From Glandiceps talaboti (taxonomy: Eukaryota; Hemichordata; Enteropneusta; Spengelidae), in the NCBI RefSeq assembly GCF_964340395.1, contig NC_135558.1, forward strand, positions 7,032,501 to 7,042,500: a stretch of DNA of 10,000 bases. The letters are read 5' to 3'. The notes under the pieces were generated by a model. It saw only the letters and a list, made by a program, of their open reading frames with translations, was not told where the DNA came from and searched no databases. Made by a program: the position numbers and the translations under genes. This document shows, in pieces, positions 1 to 9,844 of the stretch. How positions within the stretch are numbered: the first letter of the stretch is position 1; each line of letters begins with the position of its first letter.

Positions 1-579
1 AATAAATAAGCAAGATTCTTAGTGTTTACCCTATTACACTTTTAAATTTAAAATTTCATAAAAATATTATATGTATATGTTGAGCGGTATGTTCTACTGC
101 TATGTGGTTATAAGATACAGCAAGACATCATAAGTTACCTAAAAAAAGCTCGATTGTGAAGGTCTTGACATGTGAAGGAAAGTCCTGAGAGACAAATTAC
201 AAGATATCATGTTAACACAAATCTAGTGCATAAAGTTACATGAGCTCTCATGAAACCAATTAGATTGACCAAAGGGAATAAATTATCATCTATCCAATAT
301 CCGATCAATGTTTTCTTATAGCCATGTTCTAAAGAAACGACAGATAATGTAGAGAAGACCATTAAAGACATATCTATAATGGAAGACAAAATGCTATAAG
401 CAATAAGCAATAACCAATAACAATAAGTGCATGGATTCTCAGAACTGATATAAAGTAGTTCCAGTATGACGTCACCCATTGCTTGATACATGGTGGTAAC
501 ACTACACCGTGTACTTTAATATAAATTACGTAAATATTGCCGAGAAAATATCTGAACCATTCAATTTGTAAATGCCTAC
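1..579 (-). other. Start of the next intron; no exon recognised
   Basis: The donor gtaggc lies at 579-574. The stretch to base 1 is AT-rich. The next expected exon should encode the PS-x-E-T-x-YWC segment that opens the first copper domain, and no minus-strand frame shows it, so the intron probably continues past the left edge. A minus-strand open stretch at 207-491 is hydrophobic (Leu, Ile and Tyr rich) but has no family features, and I treat it as chance. A perfect TGACGTCA site lies at 467-474. Confidence 0.6.
467..474. promoter_or_regulatory. Perfect cAMP-response-element octamer TGACGTCA in the intron
   Basis: The palindromic TGACGTCA is the consensus site for CREB/ATF-type factors. Catecholamine enzyme genes, including vertebrate DBH, are known to be driven through such sites, but in their promoters. 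This copy is intronic and function is not shown. A second perfect copy lies at 8823-8830. Confidence 0.2.
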
Positions 580-756
580 CTTCGGAGCCAATATTTCAAG
601 AATGTTTGTATCATTTGGCAAGGAAGGTATTTCCACTTGACTTTTTAGAATTTGAATTCTCTGCATGCCAGTTCCGTTGTTTTCCATTATATCTAATCCT
701 TCTGGGAATACGATTGCATCATACCCAAAGGCATAAATGACGTCTACTGTGCCACC
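580..756 (-). CDS. Next exon of the same DBH/TBH-like monooxygenase: end of the DOMON domain and linker to the copper domains
   Basis: This is a partial gene: a 177-base exon of 59 codons, open throughout and phase 0 at both ends. The acceptor is a T-rich tract ending atcttag, and the exon ends AAG before the donor gtaggc. The product starts GGTVDVIYAF, includes MQRIQILK near residue 31 and ends LEILAPK. Joined to the exon at 5708-5860 it gives YVIE-GGTV, matching the family's YxIEDGTVHLVY strand. MQRIQILK matches the conserved QRVQLLKP segment, and the LPNDTN...EILAP run matches the linker before the first copper monooxygenase domain. Residue 27 starts an NGT glycosylation sequon, at about the place of a known glycosylated Asn in human DBH; residue 48 starts a second one (NDT), consistent with a secretory protein. 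Copper-binding His residues are not expected here and none is seen. No following exon was recognised in positions 1-579. Confidence 0.85.
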
Positions 757-833
757 CTAAGATGATAAAAAAAGAACAAAAAGTATATCATGTAATCTGA
801 CAATGATCTTAACATCACACCATATTACATGAT

Positions 834-853
834 ATGTCATGTCATGTCATGTC
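834..853. repeat. Pentamer array (ATGTC) x4
   Basis: Four exact head-to-tail copies of ATGTC, preceded by a related tacatgat stretch. It is a short simple repeat in the large intron, about 80 bases from the acceptor of the 580-756 exon on the transcribed strand. No function is implied. Confidence 0.8.
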
Positions 854-3040
854 TAGCAATCTTTCGCTGCAAATGTTTCAACAACGTCATACTTACTTGT
901 ACACTACAGTATTGATAAGAATCTTATACTTTGATAAATGTTAACAGTTCAATTTGGATTTTGAGCATGCAATCATTTTCACAGTGATAGATTCTTTATA
1001 CTTGTTTCCATAATAACAAGAACAATTCAATGTCAAATCGGTAATATTTTGAATTGTAGAACTTTCATTGAAAACGGTTTAAAATACATATGTTAATGAT
1101 GGCTTACCATCGGTACACCTGTATATAAAACACTGCAACTACCCAACTCTCAATTAACAAATTATGCTTATATCAAATGCAAGAGAGTGTTCGTACAAAA
1201 AGTATGGGATTTATAGCGTCGTCGTTCTAGGTCATGACAAAGTGCATCTATGTCATTAGTTCTGTGGTGCTCGTGATACGAGTCAAAACGTTAAAAATCG
1301 CCCGTAGTATATTGCGATTTTTCGTAAATTATCCTTGTGCACATAATGATACACAAGAAACACCAGGTTTTACAACTTGACTTACTAATTTATGTAACTC
1401 AGTGAAAGACCTATATTCATTTATTACGTCCTGAAAGGCCATCATGTCTAAATGTGTTCCCAAAACGTCATCAGTTTATATGTGTGTATCACTTACGCTG
1501 TATTGCATATTGGTTAATGGTATTAATAAATCAGTGTTGAGATCTAGCTAATAAAATGAGCATGGGTTCAAAGAAGAACATATATGCTTTACCGTCCGCT
1601 ACTCGCCATTGACTATCCAGGTCGACAATTAGTGGGTAGCTATTTCTTTGAAGTAGTTGCTTAGTTTGAGTGACCTATTACCATTCCACTGGATGTTGAA
1701 GACAGGGTGAATAATGGAATGTGTGTCGGTAATATTTGTAAATAAGCCACTTGCCCTTTACTAAATTTAGCATGTATGGTGAATTCTAGTAAGTAATCGG
1801 CTACATGATGGAATGAGTTGACCATGGATTAATGCAGTAGTTTAATAAACTGATTAAACCTGGGCATGTATTACTTACCTATGAATGCCACAACCTAGGT
1901 TAAACATTTCACAGTAAAACACAGTCTGTCTGCGTACTTTTAAAAAAACGTGTGGTGTTTGTCTTTTGGCAATAACATTGTTTAAGAAAACACACGCAAA
2001 ACTAAAATTTGGTAGCTAACCGTACGTTACACTGCGTTAAGGATTTCCTTCGAGTCACCAGGACCAGGGACAATGTGACAAAGTTTAGGAATTGGTCCCA
2101 AAAGCAAATTCTTCCTATTAGTAATAATATATTAACCGTTAGCTTAATAGTTTAGGAGGTTTCTTAAAGCTTAAGCCTAATTCAGATTAGGTGTGAAACC
2201 TGTTGTCTGATGGAGGTATAGAAAAAGTTGGCCTAGAGCAAACCTATAATCTTATGTAATCATTATGTCTCCACTGATGAGATAACACTACTAATACAGA
2301 ACCCTGTAATGGAACTCTGGCCTTTAAGTACATGATTTTCACTACCAAATACACAATAATATCAAGGCTACGTAATGCAACGATACTTATATCCAACAAT
2401 GATACAGTTGTAGTTGCTCGTGGATTATTTTGGGCTTTAGTATATATGTTATAGTCGAACATCGAGACAGCGTGAAACATCCAAATGTAGGATATATTCC
2501 CAAGACAGTATAATCATGGCGTAGAGGAAAGACATTTGTAACACCTCATTTGTTATATTCTGCATTCTATCACTTTAATGTCCGTTCATAAAATTGTTTT
2601 ACAGCCAGCGGTACATTTGTTCAAAAGGGAATATAAAAAATTGATATTTTAACATGAATAAGAGACACGCAGATTGTAATCCGGTAATGGATTTTGTCTC
2701 TCCTGTGGATAATATGTTAGGCTTATATAGTCTTAACACATCTTTCTAGTTTCTGAAGTTGTCCCCGTGACATTTCATTGATTTATAACGGAACAGAGGG
2801 ATAATAAAACAAACTAATTATTTCTAACAATACAACCGAAGATACACAACCCCTAGATCTATTTGGTGCATGGTTAAACTGCCTAAGTACATAGTTTTCT
2901 GGTGACTTTGTTGTAATACCCTGCCTACACCCAATAGCATGTTCAGAAAGGTGTTGATACTCCCAATGGAAGGAAAGGTAGCATCCGCTGATGTAATTTA
3001 GGGTTTGTTCAATTCAATTTGGTGTTACTGTGTCGCTATC
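854..3040. other. Intronic stretch with no recognised element
   Basis: AT-rich sequence with frequent stops in all frames. An aggtaagt-like donor at about 1876 (minus strand) has no convincing open exon attached to it. The open stretch at 2244-2480 on the minus strand has no family features. I see no RNA gene, transposase or sizeable repeat here. Confidence 0.5.
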
Positions 3041-3420
3041 CATTGATCTAACATTGATGACAACAACGCACATGTGTCATATAGAGTTTGATAATATAGC
3101 TTGTAGTTTTAATGAGTTATTTGCATAATTTAATAATTTTATTTTTTTAAACATAACAAATCATACGCCATGAAAAGCTTGTTGATGTACCTTTCAGCTT
3201 TGATGAGTCATTTGTATATAATCAATTACTTTCAGTAATTATGCAGACTTCAAACGCAATATAATTTAGGACGTTCTTGAAACATAACTAATCGCACATG
3301 TTCTGAAAAGCTTTGTGATGTAGCTTTAATTTTAACGATTTCCAGTAATTAGGCTATATCTTCAAAATACACTCTTCAAAATCAATTAAATTTGGTACAT
3401 ACTTCAAACATAACAGATCG
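3041..3420. repeat. Degenerate tandem repeat, about 126-133 base period, roughly three units
   Basis: The word AAACATAAC recurs at 3149, 3280 and 3406 (spacings 131 and 126), and TGAAAAGCTT recurs at 3171 and 3304 (spacing 133). Around these come, in the same order each time, a (T)CATACGCC- or TCGCAC-like word, the AAGCTT core, a GATGTA-CTTT word, an AATGAGT(T/C)ATTTG-like word and a late CTTCAAA word. Units are diverged and carry insertions and deletions; the first, before 3149, is only partly recognisable. The same word order returns at 9845-10000, so this is a dispersed repeat family, perhaps satellite-like or the inner repeats of a transposable element. Confidence 0.6.
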
Positions 3421-4016
3421 CCTCTTTATGTTGCATTCCAAAACTAATTGTGTGTAGGAACGAAAATCTAAAGAATTTCCCCTTACGGAAGGCCATTCAG
3501 CTTTAAGACATGAATCCCACAACTTCATCAGGAAGTAATTCATTTCATGATATCCAGTGCCACATAGGGTATCAATATTTAAGAATTACAGTATAATTAC
3601 TCGAACATACATTATAGAATATTATACATGTGTATATAAGACAGTAGAGACATTGCGCTAAGCAACCAACGACTTTGAAGTCATTCCGAAAAGGTACCAG
3701 ATTGTTGGCAATTTGTAGGTTGTGAGATTTGTAACGCCTCGATACAGAGTATAACACGAGTGTCCATGTTTCATTAACTTGATGCCAGCATTAGAGAATT
3801 GACAGACATCAATAATTATTTAGTGAAACCTGGCATCTCCACTGCACTGTGTCGCACCGTATCGAACATAATATCCTAAAGCATTCCATACTTCCTGTTG
3901 CCTTACTGACACCGTCTTACGAGGAAAATTGCCATGGAAACTATCACATAGTATAAACAATTGGTACAACGGTGTACAAGCAAAAGTTTTCTTATTTTCT
4001 AGAACATCTATACAAT

Positions 4017-4060
4017 CTGTGTGTATACGTGTGTGGGTGTGTGTGCGTGTGTGTGTGTGT
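4017..4060. repeat. Imperfect (GT)n microsatellite
   Basis: A GT dinucleotide run broken by a tatac segment, a GGG and a single C substitution. The cleanest part is at about 4047-4060. As an alternating purine-pyrimidine tract it is likely to vary in length and could adopt Z-DNA. Confidence 0.9.
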
Positions 4061-5707
<1,647 letters not shown>

Positions 5708-5860
5708 CTCTATGACGTAATCATCGTCGTCACAAGTATCAAAGTTTCTAGTGAAGGTTAAAACTTCAACGTTTTTACTTTGTATGTAATCATTAACTGT
5801 GAAGTCTTGATGGGAGTCTGAGTCTCCGTGTAGTATACCATCTTTGTCCGTCCAAGCATC
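5708..5860 (-). CDS. Internal exon of a dopamine/tyramine beta-hydroxylase-like monooxygenase: C-terminal half of the DOMON domain
   Basis: This is a partial gene: one 153-base exon of 51 codons, open throughout and phase 0 at both ends. It follows a pyrimidine-rich acceptor ending ctag and ends GAG before the donor gtaagt. The product starts DAWTDKDG and ends DTCDDDDYVIE. That matches the DOMON segment of dopamine beta-hydroxylase (DBH) and tyramine beta-hydroxylase, where an AW-[ST]-D-x-x-G turn is followed by a QD[FY] strand, a hydrophobic strand (here VEVLTFTRNF) and the TCDPxDYxIE loop. Enzymes of this family hydroxylate the beta carbon of dopamine or tyramine using copper, ascorbate and oxygen inside secretory vesicles; the DOMON domain is not the catalytic part. 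Cys43 of the exon aligns with the human DBH cysteine that bonds the DOMON domain to the catalytic region. An odd point is DDDD where vertebrate enzymes have a proline after CD. MOXD1-type proteins are an alternative, but the DYVIE-GTV continuation fits DBH/TBH better. Confidence 0.85.
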
Positions 5861-6000
5861 CTAGTAAAGAAACAAAGGAATCATGAATATTCATTGTTAA
5901 CATATTGCATATACATCGCTGTTGCGTCCAACGAGGCATTATGGCCCAAGGCAAAAGTCCTCAAACGAGGAATGAGTTAAACTTGACTCTACATGGAAGC

Positions 6001-6111
6001 AGGCCCGTTCCCACCTGTTCTTTTGCACCCTGGCCCATTGCCCCCCTCCCCCGGCCCTTTGCCCTTTCCCCCTAACCATTGTGTCGCTTGGTCTTTTGTT
6101 CCCCCCCCCCC
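6001..6111. repeat. C-rich tract on the plus strand, G-run cluster on the minus strand, ending in an 11-C run
   Basis: C runs of three or more lie at 6028-6030, 6034-6036, 6041-6046, 6048-6052, 6055-6057, 6062-6064 and 6068-6072, followed by an uninterrupted 11-C run at 6101-6111. On the minus strand, the sense strand of the monooxygenase gene, these are seven closely spaced G runs with loops of one to five bases, which fits the standard G-quadruplex pattern. The tract starts 141 bases upstream of the exon at 5708-5860. Long Pro-rich or Gly-rich open frames across it on both strands follow from base composition and are not genes. Confidence 0.75.
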
Positions 6112-6225
6112 AATCGAAAGTGCTTTTAGTAACTTTAAGTTTAGTTTTACTCGATATAAATTCTCAATTATCTCTCTGTTCATTGTTGTATCTAACCTTA
6201 TAAATAATAAATCCTGAAGCTGGAT

Positions 6226-6250
6226 ATTTCATGGTTAAAACCCATGAAAT
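6226..6250. repeat. Small inverted repeat: 9-base stem, 7-base loop
   Basis: ATTTCATGG at 6226-6234 pairs perfectly with CCATGAAAT at 6242-6250. It is not followed by a T run in a terminator context and lies in an intron, so it is recorded only as structure. Confidence 0.55.
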
Positions 6251-6321
6251 GATAGGTCACACGGGTCTTCTATTGTTACAAAGACTTATAAGGTTGACAT
6301 GACAACACTCAATGACAATAG

Positions 6322-6495
6322 CTACCACATAATTCAAATGTAAGAATTTGTTGCGAATTAGAAATGACTTGTTCTGTTTGTCCTCCAAAGAAATATTGTG
6401 TTCGATGCCATGGATATCGTGTAAAAGACCATGGTGCTAATTTTGGATGTCATTACATGAAGGAAGTGATGTGTTCACAAATAAAGAGAATTTAA
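6322..6495 (+). pseudogene. Cysteine-rich open fragment, possible relic of a transposase zinc-binding tail
   Basis: The frame is open from 6322, just after a stop at 6319-6321. It has an ATG at 6364 and ends at TAA 6493-6495, giving 43 codons from the ATG. The product has six Cys and three His: CSVCPPKK near residue 3, a CVRC pair at 12-15, and FGCHYMKEVMC at residues 27-37. CxxC pairs, a basic CPPKK word and a late V-M-C followed by a basic end resemble the C-terminal zinc-binding region of piggyBac-type transposases, where a histidine would normally follow the last Cys. That comparison is from memory of the family pattern and is weak. No transposase core lies upstream, so if real it is a broken remnant. 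Chance is the main alternative. Confidence 0.18.
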
Positions 6496-7820
6496 AAAAA
6501 ATCAGTGTGCGCCTTGTCCCTTGTCTAAAGAAAAGTTCCTTTAAAACAAAGAAACATTCTATCTAATCAGTTTACTTTGATAAGAATATAGCATTTTAAC
6601 TTTATCAGCATGAAAGTTGACATGTCGGCCATACAATGGGCTCTCTTAGCAATATGAACCGCCATGGCATAGTGTTCACTCGGAGTAAAAATGACATCTG
6701 TTTTTGCTAACAATTTACACCTAATTTCTTCTATAATGTTCACCACCTGACAGACAAGTATTACAGTACTGGATTCAATAACCTCAAAGAGTCGTGCAAG
6801 ATTCCTTTGGCAATGAATGAACCGATGTGACAGACGGTATACATACGAGATCAATCCATGGACTATAAATCACTCTTATGTACATTGTTACATCATAGAC
6901 GTTGGAGAGATGTTTGTACGAACATTGACTTCTCGCAAATCTACATCTCTCAGCAAGACACTAACTACTTGCACTTACACCCCCATTGTGAAGAATGTTG
7001 TCAGTGACCTCTTCTCGTGAACCCATCAATCATGTTGGTTATTTAAAACCCCTCAAAATGTATTTATTATGGAATGCGCCATGGGGGATTAGCCTGAAAA
7101 TGAAAGTTCTTAATGTCTCTCCAAACTTTCCATGAAATATTAAAAGGAACTTGGAAGTTCATCCTGTTGTTTGCAAAGAAATTGAGAATCTCTTATTTCC
7201 CTGTACAGAGTTAAAACAGTTTTCATCGGCCATATTAGATTCTAAAAGCTTACGTTTTATATAGTTTTGACCTCTTCCAAACATTAATAAGGTAACACCT
7301 TATAAATACAAATGTCATTTTATATTCAGATGGTAACTTCATGTTGGATGTTAATCCGTGGTACCATCTTGAGTCCACTTAACACCATACTGTGTTGGGT
7401 CCATATTATAGTCCAGGTAAGCTATCAGAGAAGTGAGTGGTTAGAGTACGTTGTCGAATCACATATAGATGAATATGCACGTTTTAATTAAGACATTGCA
7501 CTGAAACCTATCAATCCATAGTTTGTGTTATATTAAAGATGTGATCAACAAGGGGAACAAGTGTCATTCTATCTACAAATACTTTTCACAAATCCATCGC
7601 TCAAAAATCAAACAATCAAATACCAACAACACACTTACACAAAACAAACAAACAATCAAACTCAGGAAAGCAGCCAAGTCTCAGGTTCTTAGACAGAATT
7701 ATGCAGTTCAGTGTTCAAGGACTGTTTACATACTACGGTTATATTACTGTTCCGAATTTAGTAGACCTGTTTACCACAAAGTCAGCCACCTGGTAGCCGA
7801 ATATGCTAATTCCGTACAAA
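6496..7820. other. Intronic stretch without a recognised gene
   Basis: A minus-strand open stretch covers 6567-6854. The same frame is open again at 6891-6959, the two being separated by three stops, which could be a decayed coding fragment. A plus-strand open stretch at 7523-7840 is rich in Asn, Lys, Gln and Ser, with no domain features and no splice signals supporting it. No repeat or RNA gene was recognised. Confidence 0.4.
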
Positions 7821-7937
7821 CTGATTTACATTTAACGTAAGTAACTCTGCCATCTGGCAGTATACCGTAGTACATATAATTCACTGCTGGCTGATTTACA
7901 TACAAGGTAAACACTTGCTGATTTACATGAAACGTAA
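7821..7937 (+). repeat. Three direct copies of a 20-base motif beginning CTGATTTACA
   Basis: CTGATTTACA occurs at 7821, 7891 and 7918. Each copy is followed after five or six less conserved bases by a matching CGTAA or GGTAA end, giving 20-base units at 7821-7840, 7891-7910 and 7918-7937. Spacings are 70 and 27, so this is not a simple tandem array. It could be a set of protein binding sites or a broken minisatellite. Confidence 0.7.
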
Positions 7938-8034
7938 ACATCCTTGACCCTGGATCTATGAGATTGTCGATATACTTTTACTAAACATGTCACCACTTTG
8001 AGATACAAACAAACATACAAATGAACGAACTAGA

Positions 8035-8055
8035 GCACATGCGCGCGCGTACACA
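8035..8055. repeat. Alternating purine-pyrimidine run with a (CG)4 core
   Basis: All 21 bases alternate purine and pyrimidine, centred on GCGCGCGCG at 8041-8049 and flanked by CA/TG steps. It is the only dense CpG cluster in the window and is a typical Z-DNA-prone sequence. Confidence 0.8.
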
Positions 8056-8194
8056 GTAATAAAAACGGTCCTCTGTATATCATATATGTTTATATTTTTT
8101 CGAAGCTCCATTTGACATAACATAATCGCTATTGCAGCACAATGGAAGACGAACCATGCGAAAAACTCAGCAATCAATTCATTATTCTCCCATC

Positions 8195-8208
8195 ACATCC
8201 ATGGATGT
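8195..8208. repeat. Perfect 14-base palindrome ACATCCATGGATGT
   Basis: Exact two-fold symmetry centred between 8201 and 8202. It could be a dimeric protein binding site or chance. Confidence 0.6.
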
Positions 8209-8475
8209 TATTTCTAGTTGTTAGGTACGGTTCATCCATTTCTCTGTAATGCCGACATCAGTCTTTCACTCACGTTCTTACTGCAGGCCATGAATTAATG
8301 AAGTGTGTATAGCTACAAACTACATAATTGATACTCCCAATATATATCAGTAGAAAAAAAACATGTTGCTATAAACCCAACTTTTAAAACAATTTACTCG
8401 ACAGACTTATTCATTGTGTTCACCTTATGATGGCCTTGAAAGGATGTCTTTTAGATTTAATGGATATAGACATAA

Positions 8476-8491
8476 ATGGTAACGTTACCAT
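8476..8491. repeat. Perfect 16-base palindrome ATGGTAACGTTACCAT
   Basis: Exact two-fold symmetry with no spacer, centred on AACGTT. A 16-base perfect palindrome is unlikely by chance in 10 kb. It might be a binding site for a dimeric factor. No gene feature is adjacent. Confidence 0.7.
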
Positions 8492-8822
8492 GGATACATA
8501 GTGAATCATAGCTTGAAAACAAGACTTATTGAAACGAATTTAGTCCTTCGCTAAACATTAAGGATATCTTTTTAAGTCTTGAGTACGTTTTAAATCTGAG
8601 ACTATTTCCGCTAATCAACAACGAATAATGGAATATGAAAGTCTTGATTTCGTATTCTGTCAAATCAAAGCTAATAATATAACAATGATGTAAAATGTGG
8701 AAATGAATTAATTAGCATTACGTAATCATAATTACCACACATTAAACAAATTTCAACTTGCGTCAAATTGATACAGGAAGTTTAATGAATAATTAGGGTT
8801 TGGTTATTAACTACAATGGTGA

Positions 8823-8830
8823 TGACGTCA
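8823..8830. promoter_or_regulatory. Second perfect TGACGTCA (CRE-type) octamer
   Basis: Same consensus CREB/ATF octamer as at 467-474, here in the intron upstream of the DOMON exon. It is followed by CATGTTATG. Function is not shown. Confidence 0.2.
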
Positions 8831-8963
8831 CATGTTATGTTGATAACGCCATGGTTTAGGGGTGGCGTGGGCATAACGCTACACAACCACAGCTGACAAA
8901 AGAGTAAAATAATCGAACGACAAACAATAGCAGAATTCTTCGGAAAGAACAAAATAAGTTACA

Positions 8964-9377
8964 GCGGAAATCACAAACCCTGAAACGAAACGTCGCCTGG
9001 TTCGACAAAAATCTCACTAACAACATTGCCACAGTTTTTTATCTAGCCAAACAAAATATCTCTTTGATGTTTTAAATGTTCTCGTCTGGCTCGTTAATAT
9101 TTCCACATGTTATCGTCTGGCACAACAAGAACTGAACTACAATTGATACATTTTAGTCAATTGCATGGCTGTCTCAAAAATATCAAAGAACGCGTCAGAC
9201 CTTAGGTTTACCAGGCGAGACATATGAATGTGGCGTTGATCTCCTAAGATAATGGTAGCTCACCCAACGAAAGTGTAACAATATCGGTAAAGATGTTTGT
9301 CACGCCAGAATGTAGCTTTGTTAATGAGATTTGTATTGAGCCAGACGACGTTTTGTTTCAGGGTTTATGATTTCCGT
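8964..9377. mobile_element. Fold-back element with 60-base inverted arms (MITE-like)
   Basis: The left arm (8964-9023) is the reverse complement of the right arm (9318-9377), with about 10 mismatches in 60, nearly all transitions. The 294-base interior has no long open frame. An octamer TCGYCTGG occurs five times: in plus orientation at 8993, 9082 and 9113, and in minus orientation at 9211-9218 and 9341-9348, so the orientation switches at the centre. Long arms, a noncoding interior and internal inverted motifs are typical of non-autonomous miniature inverted-repeat or fold-back transposons. I could not identify target-site duplications or true outer ends; weaker similarity continues a few bases outside the arms. 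The transition-rich mismatches suggest an old copy. Confidence 0.65.
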
Positions 9378-9844
9378 TGTAGTACATATCTTTGAACTGT
9401 ACATCATAGCGAGCATCTTTCTCGGTAAGGGAGCCTTCAGTATTTACAAGGCAGTGGGCATGGGAGGGGAATGGGTTCACTTTTTACAAATTGGCTATCG
9501 GGTGAGGGCTATAATTTAGAAAATGGATTAGATGAGAGTCACGTTTTACTTTGACTAATTGTACTGTCTAACTTTGTATTATTTTGGGGTTTTTTGCCAT
9601 CCCATTGCTACCACCGGTGCTACATCCTACTGCTGCCACATTGGTCCGGGTTAGGCTTTGGGTTAGTAATCAGACCATATCAATGAAACTGCTGCCATGT
9701 AGTGACTTAATTTCCAGGTGGGGTGTGAGGAGATGATTGGATCTCACAGGAGTAAACGGGAACAGCTGGGTAAGACACTAGGGATAAATGTTGTGGAGAT
9801 GTTGACCTTGGCCCCAACAATATTGGGAGTTTGCCTATCTAATC
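9378..9844. other. GT-richer intronic stretch with one weak exon-like segment
   Basis: This stretch is less AT-rich than its surroundings, with short G runs near 9457-9475. On the plus strand, 9718-9769 sits between an AG acceptor (ttccag) and a GT donor (ggtaag) and has one open frame of 17 codons, reading VGCEEMIGSH and so on. It is too short and too isolated to call as a gene. Confidence 0.3.

Larger units (their letters stand above)
7938..8963. other. Intronic stretch with short palindromes only
   Basis: Apart from the CG run, the two palindromes and the CRE octamer listed separately, this AT-rich stretch shows no gene, RNA or mobile element. Minus-strand open stretches at 7832-8020 and 7956-8177 overlap each other in different frames, carry no motif and look like chance. 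Confidence 0.45.

Noticed and set aside
207-491. Hydrophobic 94-codon open frame on the minus strand
   Set aside because: It shows no copper monooxygenase motif and no paired splice sites in phase with the upstream exon. Leu/Ile/Tyr richness is expected from AT-rich DNA.
2244-2480. 78-codon minus-strand open frame in the large intron
   Set aside because: No motif, no splice borders and no similarity to the monooxygenase linker, which is already complete across the two exons.
3572-3757. 61-codon minus-strand open frame in the large intron
   Set aside because: Short, unsupported by splice sites and without recognisable domains.
5989-6217. Overlapping Pro-rich (plus) and Gly-rich (minus) open frames
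   Set aside because: Both follow from the C-rich tract. No domain, splice or start context supports either one.
6817-7020. 67-codon plus-strand open frame
   Set aside because: It overlaps the minus-strand open stretch, is rich in Thr and Ser, and has no domain or splice support.
7760-7830. Minus-strand stretch reading roughly GISIFGYQVADFVVN, reminiscent of the missing upstream DOMON exon
   Set aside because: There is no suitable GT donor in phase 0 before the DAW exon. The LW-x-FQ ending is missing and a stop follows within about a dozen codons.
7523-7840. 105-codon open frame on the plus strand
   Set aside because: Low-complexity Asn/Lys/Gln/Ser composition, alternative-start dependence and no family features.
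8991-9015. GGTTCGA word resembling a tRNA T-loop
   Set aside because: No acceptor stem, A box or anticodon arm at the right distances. It lies inside the fold-back element's arm.
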